Assembly (NCBI GenBank): GCA_913058295.1
Contig: CAJXRD010000026.1
Coordinates: 1 to 43,360 of the forward strand
Direction of reading: 5' to 3'
DNA from: an uncultured Flavobacteriales bacterium
GTDB taxonomy: Bacteria; Bacteroidota; Bacteroidia; Flavobacteriales; Flavobacteriaceae
DNA: 43,360 nucleotides
The notes under the pieces are model-generated. The model did not search any database, had not been told where the DNA came from, and saw only the letters and a program-made list of their open reading frames with translations. Position numbers and translations under genes: made by a program. The stretch's first letter is position 1. Every line of letters begins with the position of its first letter. Positions 34,785-43,317 of this stretch are shown one piece after another.

Positions 34785-35171
34785 TTATACAGAACCTAAA
34801 ATATGTTTTAATTCAGAAATCATATTTTCCCAAAGCATTTTACCTTCCTCTACTTCGTCTTCTTCCGCAAAATCTGTAACCATAATAGAAACGTCCTTTG
34901 TTATTTCATCTACTTGTATACGCATTTCAAAATAATAGTCTGTATCAGCATCATCCATCCACTGAAACCTAATATAATCCGATTTTTTATTGGCTAAAAG
35001 TTTTGCTACTTCTTCACTTCCTTCCCAAATAAAGGTGAAAAACTCACCTCTTGAGTTTACATTATCTGCATACCATTCCTGCATTCCAGATGGTGTAGAA
35101 ATATACTGATATAATAATGAAGAAGATGCGTGTATCGGAAACTCCATTTCATATTTAATTTTGTCTTCCAT
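34785..35171 (-). CDS. START-like (AHSA1-type) domain protein
   Basis: 128 residues, cytoplasmic. The pattern KYEMEFPIHASSSLLYQYISTPSGMQEWYADNV then RFQWMDDADTDYYFEMRIQVDE and a long C-terminal helix MLWENMISELKHILG is that of a small SRPBCC/START-like domain with a hydrophobic pocket, common in Bacteroidota next to the class IV aminotransferase gene. Ligand unknown. It is unrelated in position and sequence to the secreted START protein at 40293. Confidence 0.85.
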   Translation of the reverse strand: MEDKIKYEMEFPIHASSSLLYQYISTPSGMQEWYADNVNSRGEFFTFIWEGSEEVAKLLANKKSDYIRFQWMDDADTDYYFEMRIQVDEITKDVSIMVTDFAEEDEVEEGKMLWENMISELKHILGSV

Positions 35172-35297
35172 AATTTCTTAATTAGCCGAAGCCCAATATA
35201 TAGATTAAATACTTATTCTAAAAGAAAGAAGGAATAAATATTTGTTCTTTTTTATCTAAAAAAACAATATTTTTTAGATAAAAAATATAAGTAATGT

Positions 35298-35327
35298 TTG
35301 CTCTCGTTTAATTTGTTACTATCTTTG
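35298..35327 (+). promoter_or_regulatory. Promoter of the tRNA-Met gene
   Basis: TTTG (TTG at 35298-35300), a 19-nt spacer and TATCTTTG at 35320-35327 match the consensus exactly. The tRNA begins 16 nt downstream. Confidence 0.8.
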
Positions 35328-35343
35328 CAGTCGCTAAAATTTT

Positions 35344-35417
<74 letters not shown>

Positions 35418-35424
35418 CAACTTT

Positions 35425-35450
35425 AATCCCCCTTTTTGGGGGATTTTTTT
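35425..35450 (+). terminator. Terminator of the tRNA gene
   Basis: The stem AATCCCCC/GGGGGATT with a 5-T loop, followed by T, lies 7 nt after the tRNA. Confidence 0.92.
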
Positions 35451-35534
35451 ATGCTTAAAATAAAATAATTATCTTTCCAGTTAGATTATAATTATGCATC
35501 TTTATAATAAAATAAATTGCATTGATTAAAACTT

Positions 35535-36512
35535 ATGCTTGAAAGTAAAACAATAAGTATCACTGGAGCTAGTGGTCATTTGGGTAGTTGCTTGATTCAA
35601 ATGTTGCTTCAAAAGGGTTATTTGGTAAATGCACTTTTTTATAATTTTAAACCAACCATACAGCATCCAAACCTTCAATGGATAAAAGGGGATGTTTTAA
35701 GTGCTGAATCTTTAGACAATCTACTTTTAAATTCTTTACTAATTATTCATAGCGCAAGTGTTATTTCGATAGGTAATAAAGAAGAGCAGACAGTATACAA
35801 CACTAATGTAAATGGAACCGAGTCTGTTATTAATTCTTGTCTAAAACATAATGCTAAATTAATTTACATTAGTTCCTCAACAGCCGTGATGGAAACTAAA
35901 GAAAATGAAGTGTTCGATGAAAATAGGCCCTATAAAACAAAAAAAGGTTTTCTTTATTCCTGGACCAAAGCATTGTCTGAAAAAAAAGTCTTAGCTGCTG
36001 TAACTAAAAACAGTTTAGAAGCTTTTATCATTCGTCCATCTGCTATTGTAGGACCTCCAGATTTTAAACCTTCCCTTTTTGGTAATACTATTTTAGCAAT
36101 AGCGGATAAAAAAATTCCTGCAATTACTAGTGGTGGCTATAATATAATTGACGTTAGAGATTTATCTAAAACCATTATTAACAGTATAAAAAAGGGAGTG
36201 ACAGGAGAAGTGTATTTAGTAAGTGGCAAGTATTATAGCATGAAACTAATTGCTAAAGCAATTCGTCCAGATAATCGTTTAATATCTATTCCTTTAAATT
36301 TATTAATCTTTATTTTACCAATAATTACAATTTATACAAAAATTTTTCCTTTGCATTTACCAATTACAAGAGAAAGCCTAATAACTTTAAAACATGCTCC
36401 AAAACAAATGGATTGCTCAAAAGCAATAAATAAATTGGATCATACCATCCGACCTTTATCCGATACCATACAAGATTTTTTGCATTGGTTTAGAAAAGAA
36501 CAAAACTCATGA
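35535..36512 (+). CDS. 3-beta-HSD-like short-chain dehydrogenase (extended SDR)
   Basis: 325 residues. An N-terminal Rossmann fold has GxxGxxG at residues 11-17 (TGASGHLGS), SS at 113-114 and the catalytic Y141-x3-K145 (YSWTKALSEK). Extended SDRs of this type include 3-beta-hydroxysteroid dehydrogenases/isomerases, dihydroflavonol reductases and sugar epimerases. The hydrophobic helix near residues 265-285 (SIPLNLLIFILPIITIYTKI) is a feature of membrane-bound 3-beta-HSD-like members and unusual for sugar epimerases. Its stop overlaps the start of a steroid 5-alpha-reductase homologue (ATGA), which supports a steroid-type 3-hydroxyl substrate. The exact reaction and direction are not shown by the sequence. 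Confidence 0.82.
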   Translation: MLESKTISITGASGHLGSCLIQMLLQKGYLVNALFYNFKPTIQHPNLQWIKGDVLSAESLDNLLLNSLLIIHSASVISIGNKEEQTVYNTNVNGTESVINSCLKHNAKLIYISSSTAVMETKENEVFDENRPYKTKKGFLYSWTKALSEKKVLAAVTKNSLEAFIIRPSAIVGPPDFKPSLFGNTILAIADKKIPAITSGGYNIIDVRDLSKTIINSIKKGVTGEVYLVSGKYYSMKLIAKAIRPDNRLISIPLNLLIFILPIITIYTKIFPLHLPITRESLITLKHAPKQMDCSKAINKLDHTIRPLSDTIQDFLHWFRKEQNS

Positions 36513-37258
36513 AATTAGACACTTTTAATATAATCTGTATTGTTTGGTCTATCGTTGGAATCTCATCTTTTGTTTTATTACAATTTGTTAGAGCTCCATA
36601 TGGAAGGCATATTAAAAAAGGCTGGGGACCAGAAATTCCAAATAATTTAGGTTGGGTCTTTATGGAGCTACCATCTTTCCTAATTATCTTATATTTTACT
36701 TTAATATCAAGTCAAAGCAATTATGCTTACATGCTAAGTATCCTTTGGCTTATACATTATTTTAATAGAACCTTTATTTTTCCTTTTAGAATTCGGACTA
36801 AAAAGAAAAAAATACCACTAGCAATAGTACTTTCAGCTATATTTTTTAATACCGTTAATGCAAGTTTAAATGGGTATTATTTATCCGTATTTGAACAATA
36901 TAATAGCGAGTCATTTCTATATTGGAATTTTTATTTAGGCATTATCCTTTTTGTTGCTGGCTTTCTAATAAATCAAATTAGTGATAACTATTTAATTAAT
37001 CTTCGGAAACCAGGAGAGACTGGTTATAAAATCCCGAAAAAATTCCTTTTCAAATACATCTCCTGTCCCAACCACCTTGGAGAACTTACGCAATGGGCTG
37101 GATTTGCAATAATGGCTTGGAATCTTCCTGCATTGAGTTTCTTTATTTGGACCGCAGCAAATTTATTACCTAGAGCAGCAGGACATCATAAATGGTATAA
37201 AAAACACTTTTCCAATTATCCGGAAAAACGGAAAGCTCTAATTCCAAAATTATGGTAA
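36509..37258 (+). CDS. Steroid 5-alpha-reductase homologue (3-oxo-5-alpha-steroid 4-dehydrogenase family)
   Basis: 249 residues, close to the length of human SRD5A1/2 (259/254), with about seven membrane helices. Known members reduce the C4-C5 double bond of 3-oxo-4-ene steroids with NADPH. E53 in FMELPSF corresponds to catalytic E57 of SRD5A2, Y84 in HYFNRTFIFP to Y91, and LRKPGETGYKIP and NHLGELTQWAGFA match the NADPH-binding C-terminal region; HHKWYKKHFSNYPEKRKALIP is the usual ending. Relatives that reduce very-long-chain enoyl-CoA share the domain but not the ELPSF and RTF blocks so well. It is coupled to the SDR gene by ATGA. Confidence 0.9.
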   Translation: MKLDTFNIICIVWSIVGISSFVLLQFVRAPYGRHIKKGWGPEIPNNLGWVFMELPSFLIILYFTLISSQSNYAYMLSILWLIHYFNRTFIFPFRIRTKKKKIPLAIVLSAIFFNTVNASLNGYYLSVFEQYNSESFLYWNFYLGIILFVAGFLINQISDNYLINLRKPGETGYKIPKKFLFKYISCPNHLGELTQWAGFAIMAWNLPALSFFIWTAANLLPRAAGHHKWYKKHFSNYPEKRKALIPKLW

Positions 37259-37306
37259 ATTAGCAATGCATTAAAATACAATGTCAATTTCTAAGATTAA
37301 TAAGGT

Positions 37307-39553
37307 TTGAATTTAAAAACGTTTTCTGAAAAAATATTGAGCTTCAAATGGCTTATAATTCTATTGGTTTTGGCTTCTACCTTATTTTTTGGGAACCAAG
37401 TTAGCCAACTTAAAATTGATGCCGATATTCTGCGGTCACTACCAGACGATGATCCAGACGCAACACTTCTAAAAAGTATTGGTAAAACATTTGGTGGAAA
37501 TAATATGGGAGTCATTATCCTAGAAACCGATAACATCTACCAAACCTCTGTACTCGAGCATGTTCAAGCTCTTACTGATACCGTGACTAATATTGAGGGG
37601 ATTTCTTCGGTTTCAAGCCTTAGTAATATCATTAATATTAAAGGAGGAGATTATGGCATTGAAGTTGGAAAATTAGTAGATGAGTATGATATGCCTACTA
37701 CTTCAGAAGACTTTCAGGAATTAAGAAATAAAATATTAGCCAATGAAATGTATAAAGGCTCTATTGTTTCTGAAGATGAAACTTCAACATTAATCATTTT
37801 TACTTTAGAAGAAGATACAGATGTTAATGTTGTAGCGAAACAAATAATAAATAAAACTGAAGCATTACAATTACCAGAAAAACTTTATTATATAGGGTCC
37901 CCAATGTTGGTTACTTACATTTCAGATTTAATGAAAAGAGATTTAACCAAACTGCTACCTATTTCTTTTTTAGTTATTGCTCTTGTTTTATTTTTAAGTT
38001 TTAGGTCTATTAGTGGAGTGCTATTACCTCTATTAACAGCTGTAATATCCATTATTTGGAGTTTAGGAATGATGGCTTTTTTAGATTATAACATGTCTAT
38101 GATCTCTAATAATATTCCAATAATTTTATTAGCTGTTGGTAGTGCTTATACTATTCATGTTATAAATAGAATCAATCAAGTAAAGAAAATAGAACATTCA
38201 AATGTGGTGAGTACTGCCATGTCCTATGTGATAATACCCGTGATATTAGCAGCAGTTACAACCATTATAGGTTTTATCTCTTTTATATTCGGTGCCTATC
38301 TAGAAATGATTGTTGATTTTGGAATTTTTACAGCATTAGGAACATTTTTCGCTTGTTTATTATCCATCTTCTTTGTACCGGTTATTATGGATCTTTTTAA
38401 GTCTGAAAAGAAGAAAGTCATAAAACAAAAAAAGCAACCCTTATTAACAACAAAAATACTTCAGCCCTTAACTACAGCCTTGTTTAAAAATTCTAAAGCC
38501 ATATTCATCTTTTGGATGTTATTATTAGGAATCAGTTTATTTGGAATGTTTTCTATTAATCGAAGTGTTGATATTCAAGAATATTTTAAAAAGGACAATC
38601 CAACTCGTTTAGCTGAAAACATTATGGTGGAAAAGTTTGGCGGCACAAAACCAGTATTTGTTCTTTTTAAAGGAGATATGCAAAATCCTGAAGTATTGAA
38701 AAAAATGATTCAAACTTCAGAATTCATGAAAGAAAGTCCAGATATTAATAGCGCGATGTCTGTTGCCAAATTAATTTCTGAAATGAATTATGCAATAACT
38801 GGTTCTCGAGAAATCCCCGACAGTCAAGAGAAAATTGAACAACTGTGGTTTTTATTAGAAGGCAATGAGGTCATGAACCGCTTTGTAAATGAAGAATTAA
38901 ATGAAGGAATTATTATTTCAAAATTTAAATCTCCTGACAATAAATCTAAAAAGGTATTTGCAAAAAAAATGAAAGACTTTATTCGCGAAAATTCTACTAA
39001 GCAATGTCAAATTTCAATAACAGGAATGCCATTTGTTGATATTACTATGGACAATAGTCTTGTTAAAAGTCAGATTGGTAGTATCACCATTGCAATATTA
39101 TTTGTGATTATTTTTGTTGGTTTTATCCTGCGTTCCTTACGAGGAGGTATTTACACTTCCATTCCTATAGTTGCGGCAATCTTTATTTTATTTGGAGTTA
39201 TGGGGCTTACAGGAATTTCGTTAAATATTGCTACGGTACTTGTCGCAAGTGTTGCATTGGGAATAGGCATTGATTATTCTATCCACATTTATACTCATTT
39301 TAACGAATCGTTTAAAAAAACTAAGGACCTACAGAAAGCTATTGAAGAGTCTATTCAAATTAGCGGAAAGGCTATTATTATAAATGTAGTATCTGTATCC
39401 GCAGGCTTTATGGTTTTAATTTTTTCAGAAATGGTACCCTTGCAATATTTTGGAATACTTATAGCAATAAGTATGCTTAGTTCTTGTCTAGGTGCATTAA
39501 CTTTACTTCCAGCAATTTTAATTCTTATGAATCGAAAAAAACAATTGCAATAA
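37307..39553 (+). CDS. RND/MMPL superfamily transporter (HAE3-like)
   Basis: 748 residues, two repeats of the RND fold: helix at about 13-30, periplasmic domain 33-210, helices 215-370, helix 398-416, periplasmic domain 420-585, helices 590-740. The acidic residue for proton coupling is D656 in GIGIDYSIHIY; the equivalent in the first half is missing (VGSAYTIHV). HAE3-type RND proteins move hydrophobic lipids such as hopanoids, and NPC1/Patched belong to the same superfamily. The start is a TTG at 37307, directly after an in-frame stop; no suitable ATG exists. The 48-nt gap after the reductase and the TAATG overlap with the next gene make it part of the same operon. Confidence 0.92.
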   Translation: MNLKTFSEKILSFKWLIILLVLASTLFFGNQVSQLKIDADILRSLPDDDPDATLLKSIGKTFGGNNMGVIILETDNIYQTSVLEHVQALTDTVTNIEGISSVSSLSNIINIKGGDYGIEVGKLVDEYDMPTTSEDFQELRNKILANEMYKGSIVSEDETSTLIIFTLEEDTDVNVVAKQIINKTEALQLPEKLYYIGSPMLVTYISDLMKRDLTKLLPISFLVIALVLFLSFRSISGVLLPLLTAVISIIWSLGMMAFLDYNMSMISNNIPIILLAVGSAYTIHVINRINQVKKIEHSNVVSTAMSYVIIPVILAAVTTIIGFISFIFGAYLEMIVDFGIFTALGTFFACLLSIFFVPVIMDLFKSEKKKVIKQKKQPLLTTKILQPLTTALFKNSKAIFIFWMLLLGISLFGMFSINRSVDIQEYFKKDNPTRLAENIMVEKFGGTKPVFVLFKGDMQNPEVLKKMIQTSEFMKESPDINSAMSVAKLISEMNYAITGSREIPDSQEKIEQLWFLLEGNEVMNRFVNEELNEGIIISKFKSPDNKSKKVFAKKMKDFIRENSTKQCQISITGMPFVDITMDNSLVKSQIGSITIAILFVIIFVGFILRSLRGGIYTSIPIVAAIFILFGVMGLTGISLNIATVLVASVALGIGIDYSIHIYTHFNESFKKTKDLQKAIEESIQISGKAIIINVVSVSAGFMVLIFSEMVPLQYFGILIAISMLSSCLGALTLLPAILILMNRKKQLQ

Positions 39554-40287
39554 TGAATTTTATAAAAATTTCCATTTTATTAAGTATCCTATTTATCAGC
39601 ATAAACATCATAAATGCTCAAGACGCTGCTTCATTGCTTCATGATATGGATGAAATAATTGCTGCTCCAAAAGATAAGGAAGCAGCTGTTATAATGATAA
39701 TAACCGACAAAACTGGGAAAGAAAAAAAGCGAGAGGCATCCTTAAAACAAAAAGGTAAATTCAAAAAACTATATCGATATACCGGACCTGAAAAACAAGC
39801 TGGCATCGCTACATTATCCCTTCCTGACGATGCTATATGGTTGTACATGCCTGCTTTTGGAAAGGCAGTACGAATTAATTTATTAAGTAAAAGTCAGGCA
39901 TTTACTGGTACCGACTTTTCTCATGAAGACATGAGCGGGATTCCATATTTGGAAAGATATGAACCAAAATTCATCAACTCTATTCATCCAGAGCATTATG
40001 TAATTGAGTTAATCCCAAAATCAAAAAAATCTAAGTACACAAAAATTGTTTTAACCTTAAATAAAACGGTTCATTATCCTTTAAAAATGGAATACTTTGA
40101 TAAGACAAATAAACACTTTAAAACTGCTACATATGCCTATGAAAAAAAAGAAGGCTATTGGTATGCAAAAGAAGTATTCATGACGAATCTAAATAAGAAA
40201 CACTCTACAAAGATCATTTTGACAGATGTGAAATTTGATCAAGGAATTAATGATGATGAGTTTCTAGTTGAAAATCTAAAACAATAG
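39553..40287 (+). CDS. Periplasmic LolA-like outer-membrane lipoprotein-sorting family protein
   Basis: 244 residues from the ATG at 39553, which overlaps the transporter stop (TAATG). A signal peptide (MNFIKISILLSILFISINIINAQ) precedes a LolA/LolB-like beta-sheet domain; LYRYTGPEKQAGIATLSLPDDAIWLYMPAFGKAVRI-type strands (parts: RYTGPEKQAGIA, AIWLYMPAFGKAVRIN) and QAFTGTDFSHEDMSG mark the family commonly paired with RND/MMPL permeases. Such proteins are thought to take hydrophobic cargo from the transporter and carry it through the periplasm. It is therefore the likely soluble partner of the transporter upstream. Confidence 0.88.
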   Translation: MNFIKISILLSILFISINIINAQDAASLLHDMDEIIAAPKDKEAAVIMIITDKTGKEKKREASLKQKGKFKKLYRYTGPEKQAGIATLSLPDDAIWLYMPAFGKAVRINLLSKSQAFTGTDFSHEDMSGIPYLERYEPKFINSIHPEHYVIELIPKSKKSKYTKIVLTLNKTVHYPLKMEYFDKTNKHFKTATYAYEKKEGYWYAKEVFMTNLNKKHSTKIILTDVKFDQGINDDEFLVENLKQ

Positions 40288-40292
40288 TGTAA

Positions 40293-40934
40293 TCAATAAT
40301 CAATAAAATTAAAGGTCTGTTTTTCATAATCACCACTTTCCAATAAAGTTTTTATATTTAAAAGAGTATTATAAGGGGAGTCATCCACAAACATATTTGC
40401 TAACCAAGACGGAATACTTCCTCCAGGATCTATTTGCATAGAAAAAGTTACAAATATTTCATTTTCGGATATTTCTTTCACATCCCAATAGCCATAACCT
40501 TTCACTCTTACATACTTTTCATCTAAGGCTAAATAGTCATCTAATACTTCAATATCAACCATTAAAGTTTTTCTTTCTTTTTGCCAACGAAATCTATTTA
40601 AATAAATACCATCTCTATCCTTATACGGAAAAGGTGCTTTTGCAATAGAATAATAAATCTGTAAGGTATCACCCGATTTCTCAAGCAAATTGGCACTTTT
40701 GATATTGTGTCCCCATTTTGGAAATATTGGAATTGATTTCAACACTGAAACAAAATTAGATATGGAGGCATTTACAGTAACATTAGCCTTAAAAGTATCC
40801 AATTTATAATTGTTTTCATTTTTTGTAAATACTTTAATATCCTCAGATTCTTTAATTAGTTTCCAATCTTCCTGAGAAAATAAGCTTACACTTTGAAAAA
40901 ATATAAATAACATTATAACGATTCTTTTATTCAT
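40293..40934 (-). CDS. Secreted START-domain lipid-binding protein
   Basis: 213 residues with a signal peptide (MNKRIVIMLFIFFQSVSLFS), so periplasmic. The rest is one START domain, as in StAR-related lipid-transfer proteins: EDWKLIKESEDIKVFTKNE, the middle strands PFPYKDRDGIYLNRFRW, and the C-terminal MQIDPGGSIPSWLANMFVDD with its pocket-closing helix. START domains bind sterols, phospholipids or polyketides in a deep pocket. The stop codon of the upstream sulfotransferase overlaps the start (TAATG on the minus strand). It converges with the LolA-like gene, 5 nt apart, without a terminator. The bound ligand is not determined. Confidence 0.88.
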   Translation of the reverse strand: MNKRIVIMLFIFFQSVSLFSQEDWKLIKESEDIKVFTKNENNYKLDTFKANVTVNASISNFVSVLKSIPIFPKWGHNIKSANLLEKSGDTLQIYYSIAKAPFPYKDRDGIYLNRFRWQKERKTLMVDIEVLDDYLALDEKYVRVKGYGYWDVKEISENEIFVTFSMQIDPGGSIPSWLANMFVDDSPYNTLLNIKTLLESGDYEKQTFNFIDY

Positions 40935-42082
40935 TAGTTTTTTGCTTTTACCTCAATATTTGAAGGAAGATTATACTTATATTTTTCAAATGCAAAACCC
41001 CATTCTTTAACCAAAATATCCATTTGTCCTTGGGAAATTATATGCTTGTTCTTTTTATAATTTTTTAAATTGCTTATATATTTTTCAAAATTAGGTGCTG
41101 CTTCATTATATCCATCTAGATGAATAGTGTCATAAATATTTTTTAATACTTCGGTTGGTTCTTTTTCTAGGTTTTCAAAGGAAACTTCAATAAGGTTACC
41201 TTCTGGAACTAGTTTTTTTTGCTCAAAATAATCCTTAAATATTTTTTTATAAACCTCTATAATGCTAACATCAATTTCTTCATTTGAAATGTCCTGCAAC
41301 TGTAATGGAGGCAACATTTTTTTATAAAAATTCTGAGTAGATAAAAAAACTTCAATAGGATTTCGATGAATAAAAATGAATTTAGCTTCAGGAAACATCT
41401 CTAGTAAAGTTTTTATTCGACCAGTATTAGGTGGGTTCTTAGAAAGGAATCGTTCTTTATTTGTATTCTTAATTGCTTTATGAATTAATAATTTATAATT
41501 CGATTTCCATTTTTCCAGTTGCGCTATGTCTATGTTTTTAAAACCTATAAATTCATTATAATAAGACAACATGTTTTTAGGGAACAACCAGAAAAAATAA
41601 AATGAAATTGGAATTTTATCCCCTAAGGCAAATTCTTCTTCTTGAGGTAATGAGGCTCCAAGAGAAACATTATCTCCTTTTCTAGTTCCTGGGATTAAAA
41701 GCTTTGAAAAACCTAAAAACAATATACGTCCTAATTTATTGAATAAAGTATCTGGAAAAACACTTTGGTAGGTAGTAACATAAGCCATTTGAGAATCTTG
41801 ACATAGTAAATTATGCAAATGCGTAGTACCGCTTCTCCAATGCCCTAAAATAAAAATTGGAGCTTTATTTAGGACCTTTTTTTTGTATTTGGGGTTGATA
41901 AATAAACGTTCATAGCTTCTAAAAGGAAAGTTGATAAGGTTTACAATAATTATTACGAGAAGTTTTGGAAAATACTTTACTTGTATTTTATTTTTTTTAA
42001 TTAGACCGATTATAATTTTAAATGAATAACCAATTGCTGGAGGCAATAAAATTCCTTTTTTATTCTTTTTTACAGTGGTCAT
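40934..42082 (-). CDS. PAPS-dependent sulfotransferase
   Basis: 382 residues. The 5'-phosphosulfate loop is GHWRSGTTHLH at residues 80-90 and the 3'-phosphate site is FIFIHRNPIEVFLSTQNFY near 236-254, the two hallmarks of PAPS-dependent sulfotransferases (Sulfotransfer_3). The N-terminal 70 residues contain two hydrophobic stretches (FKIIIGLI and YFPKLLVIIIVNLI), suggesting membrane attachment. Family members sulfate alcohols or amines of lipids, sterols and glycans. The gene is translated as one unit with the START protein, so its product or substrate may be the ligand of that carrier. There is no promoter consensus visible upstream. Confidence 0.9.
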   Translation of the reverse strand: MTTVKKNKKGILLPPAIGYSFKIIIGLIKKNKIQVKYFPKLLVIIIVNLINFPFRSYERLFINPKYKKKVLNKAPIFILGHWRSGTTHLHNLLCQDSQMAYVTTYQSVFPDTLFNKLGRILFLGFSKLLIPGTRKGDNVSLGASLPQEEEFALGDKIPISFYFFWLFPKNMLSYYNEFIGFKNIDIAQLEKWKSNYKLLIHKAIKNTNKERFLSKNPPNTGRIKTLLEMFPEAKFIFIHRNPIEVFLSTQNFYKKMLPPLQLQDISNEEIDVSIIEVYKKIFKDYFEQKKLVPEGNLIEVSFENLEKEPTEVLKNIYDTIHLDGYNEAAPNFEKYISNLKNYKKNKHIISQGQMDILVKEWGFAFEKYKYNLPSNIEVKAKN

Positions 42083-42250
42083 TCTTTTATTTTGATAAAT
42101 TATGTTTAATGAAACAAGGTTTTTACACTTATTAAATGTAATGAAAATTTAAAAAGCCGTCACTTTATCTTATTCAAATAATATTAATTCTTATTTCAAA
42201 AGCATTAGAAAAATTAAGTATCTTGTTTCACATAAATTTAATCTATAATA

Positions 42251-43317
42251 ATGACTAAATTCCATACATCTTTTAAGTCAACATTCCTTTTATTCACCTT
42301 TACTATTCTATCTATACTTGTCTCTCAAGCACAAGAGAACAACCCCCAAACTTCAGATAGTACGCAAGTTATAGATATCACTATTAAAATTAATGATATT
42401 CCTGAGGAGACTGAAAGATTAGGACAACGTATCATTAAATTAAAGGAAATATTAAAACCGAGTTCAAATATTTCAGAAGTAGATTCATTATTAGTAATTG
42501 CTGCTACAGAAATAAATCGTAAAAAAGATTCTCTTTATATCGAACTTAACGAAATTACTCGTAGAGACTTAAAGATTAAAAAAGTAGCATGGTTAAGTTA
42601 TCGTACTCGATTAAAAGAATATAATGAGGTTCTTAAAACTAGAACAGAAGATATTAGCGAAATAAATGATGAAATTGTTCAAGAAATTTTAAAATGGGAA
42701 AAAACAAGAGACAAGCTTCTTAGTAATAGTGATTCAAAAGATATATATCAAGGTTTAGACAATGTATTAGAAACGTTACAAGATATTTCAGGTATAGTTC
42801 ACAAAAGGCTTGATAGTGTTTTTATTGTACAAAGTGGATTGACAGAAATAGTATTAAAAGTAGATGAAGTTATTTCAGAAATCGAAATTACAGAATTACA
42901 ATTACAAAAAGATTATTTTGTTTTTGACAGCCCTCCTATTTGGGTTTCAAAAAAAGTAGACACTACCAAAGTTGCTATAAATAAAGCGGAAGAAAAGCTT
43001 AGTGTTAAGCAGACGGCGTCAAATACCTTCAATGAAAATACTGAGCAACTTAAAGAATTTATATCCTTAAATAAATTCCCATTTATAATGCAAATCCTTT
43101 TTATTCTTTTCTTGTTTATATTAATAAGACGAGTAAATAATAATTGGAATAAGGATATTAATGAGCTCACTAACCCTATAGAAATACAATCAAAAATAGT
43201 ATTAACCAATCCATTAGCATCCTCCTTGGTCGCTGGCTTGTTAGTTTCTTTTTTTTTCTATGACACTTTAATACCCATCTATGGAGAAATACACATTATC
43301 TTAATACTATTAGGAAC
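42251..43317 (+). CDS. Mechanosensitive channel-like protein, 3' partial
   Basis: About 355 residues of genuine sequence, cut by the contig end. Signal peptide (TFLLFTFTILSILVSQAQ), then a long helical periplasmic domain up to about residue 270, a membrane helix (FIMQILFILFLFILIRRV) and the start of another (LVAGLLVSFFFYDTLIPIYG). This order resembles the N-terminal extension of large MscS-family channels (MscK/KefA type), which relieve osmotic pressure; the MscS pore itself would lie beyond the end. The open frame seems to continue to a stop at 43355-43357, but that part, reading LYTSPSPRDS, is translated adapter and must not be counted. Confidence 0.75.
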
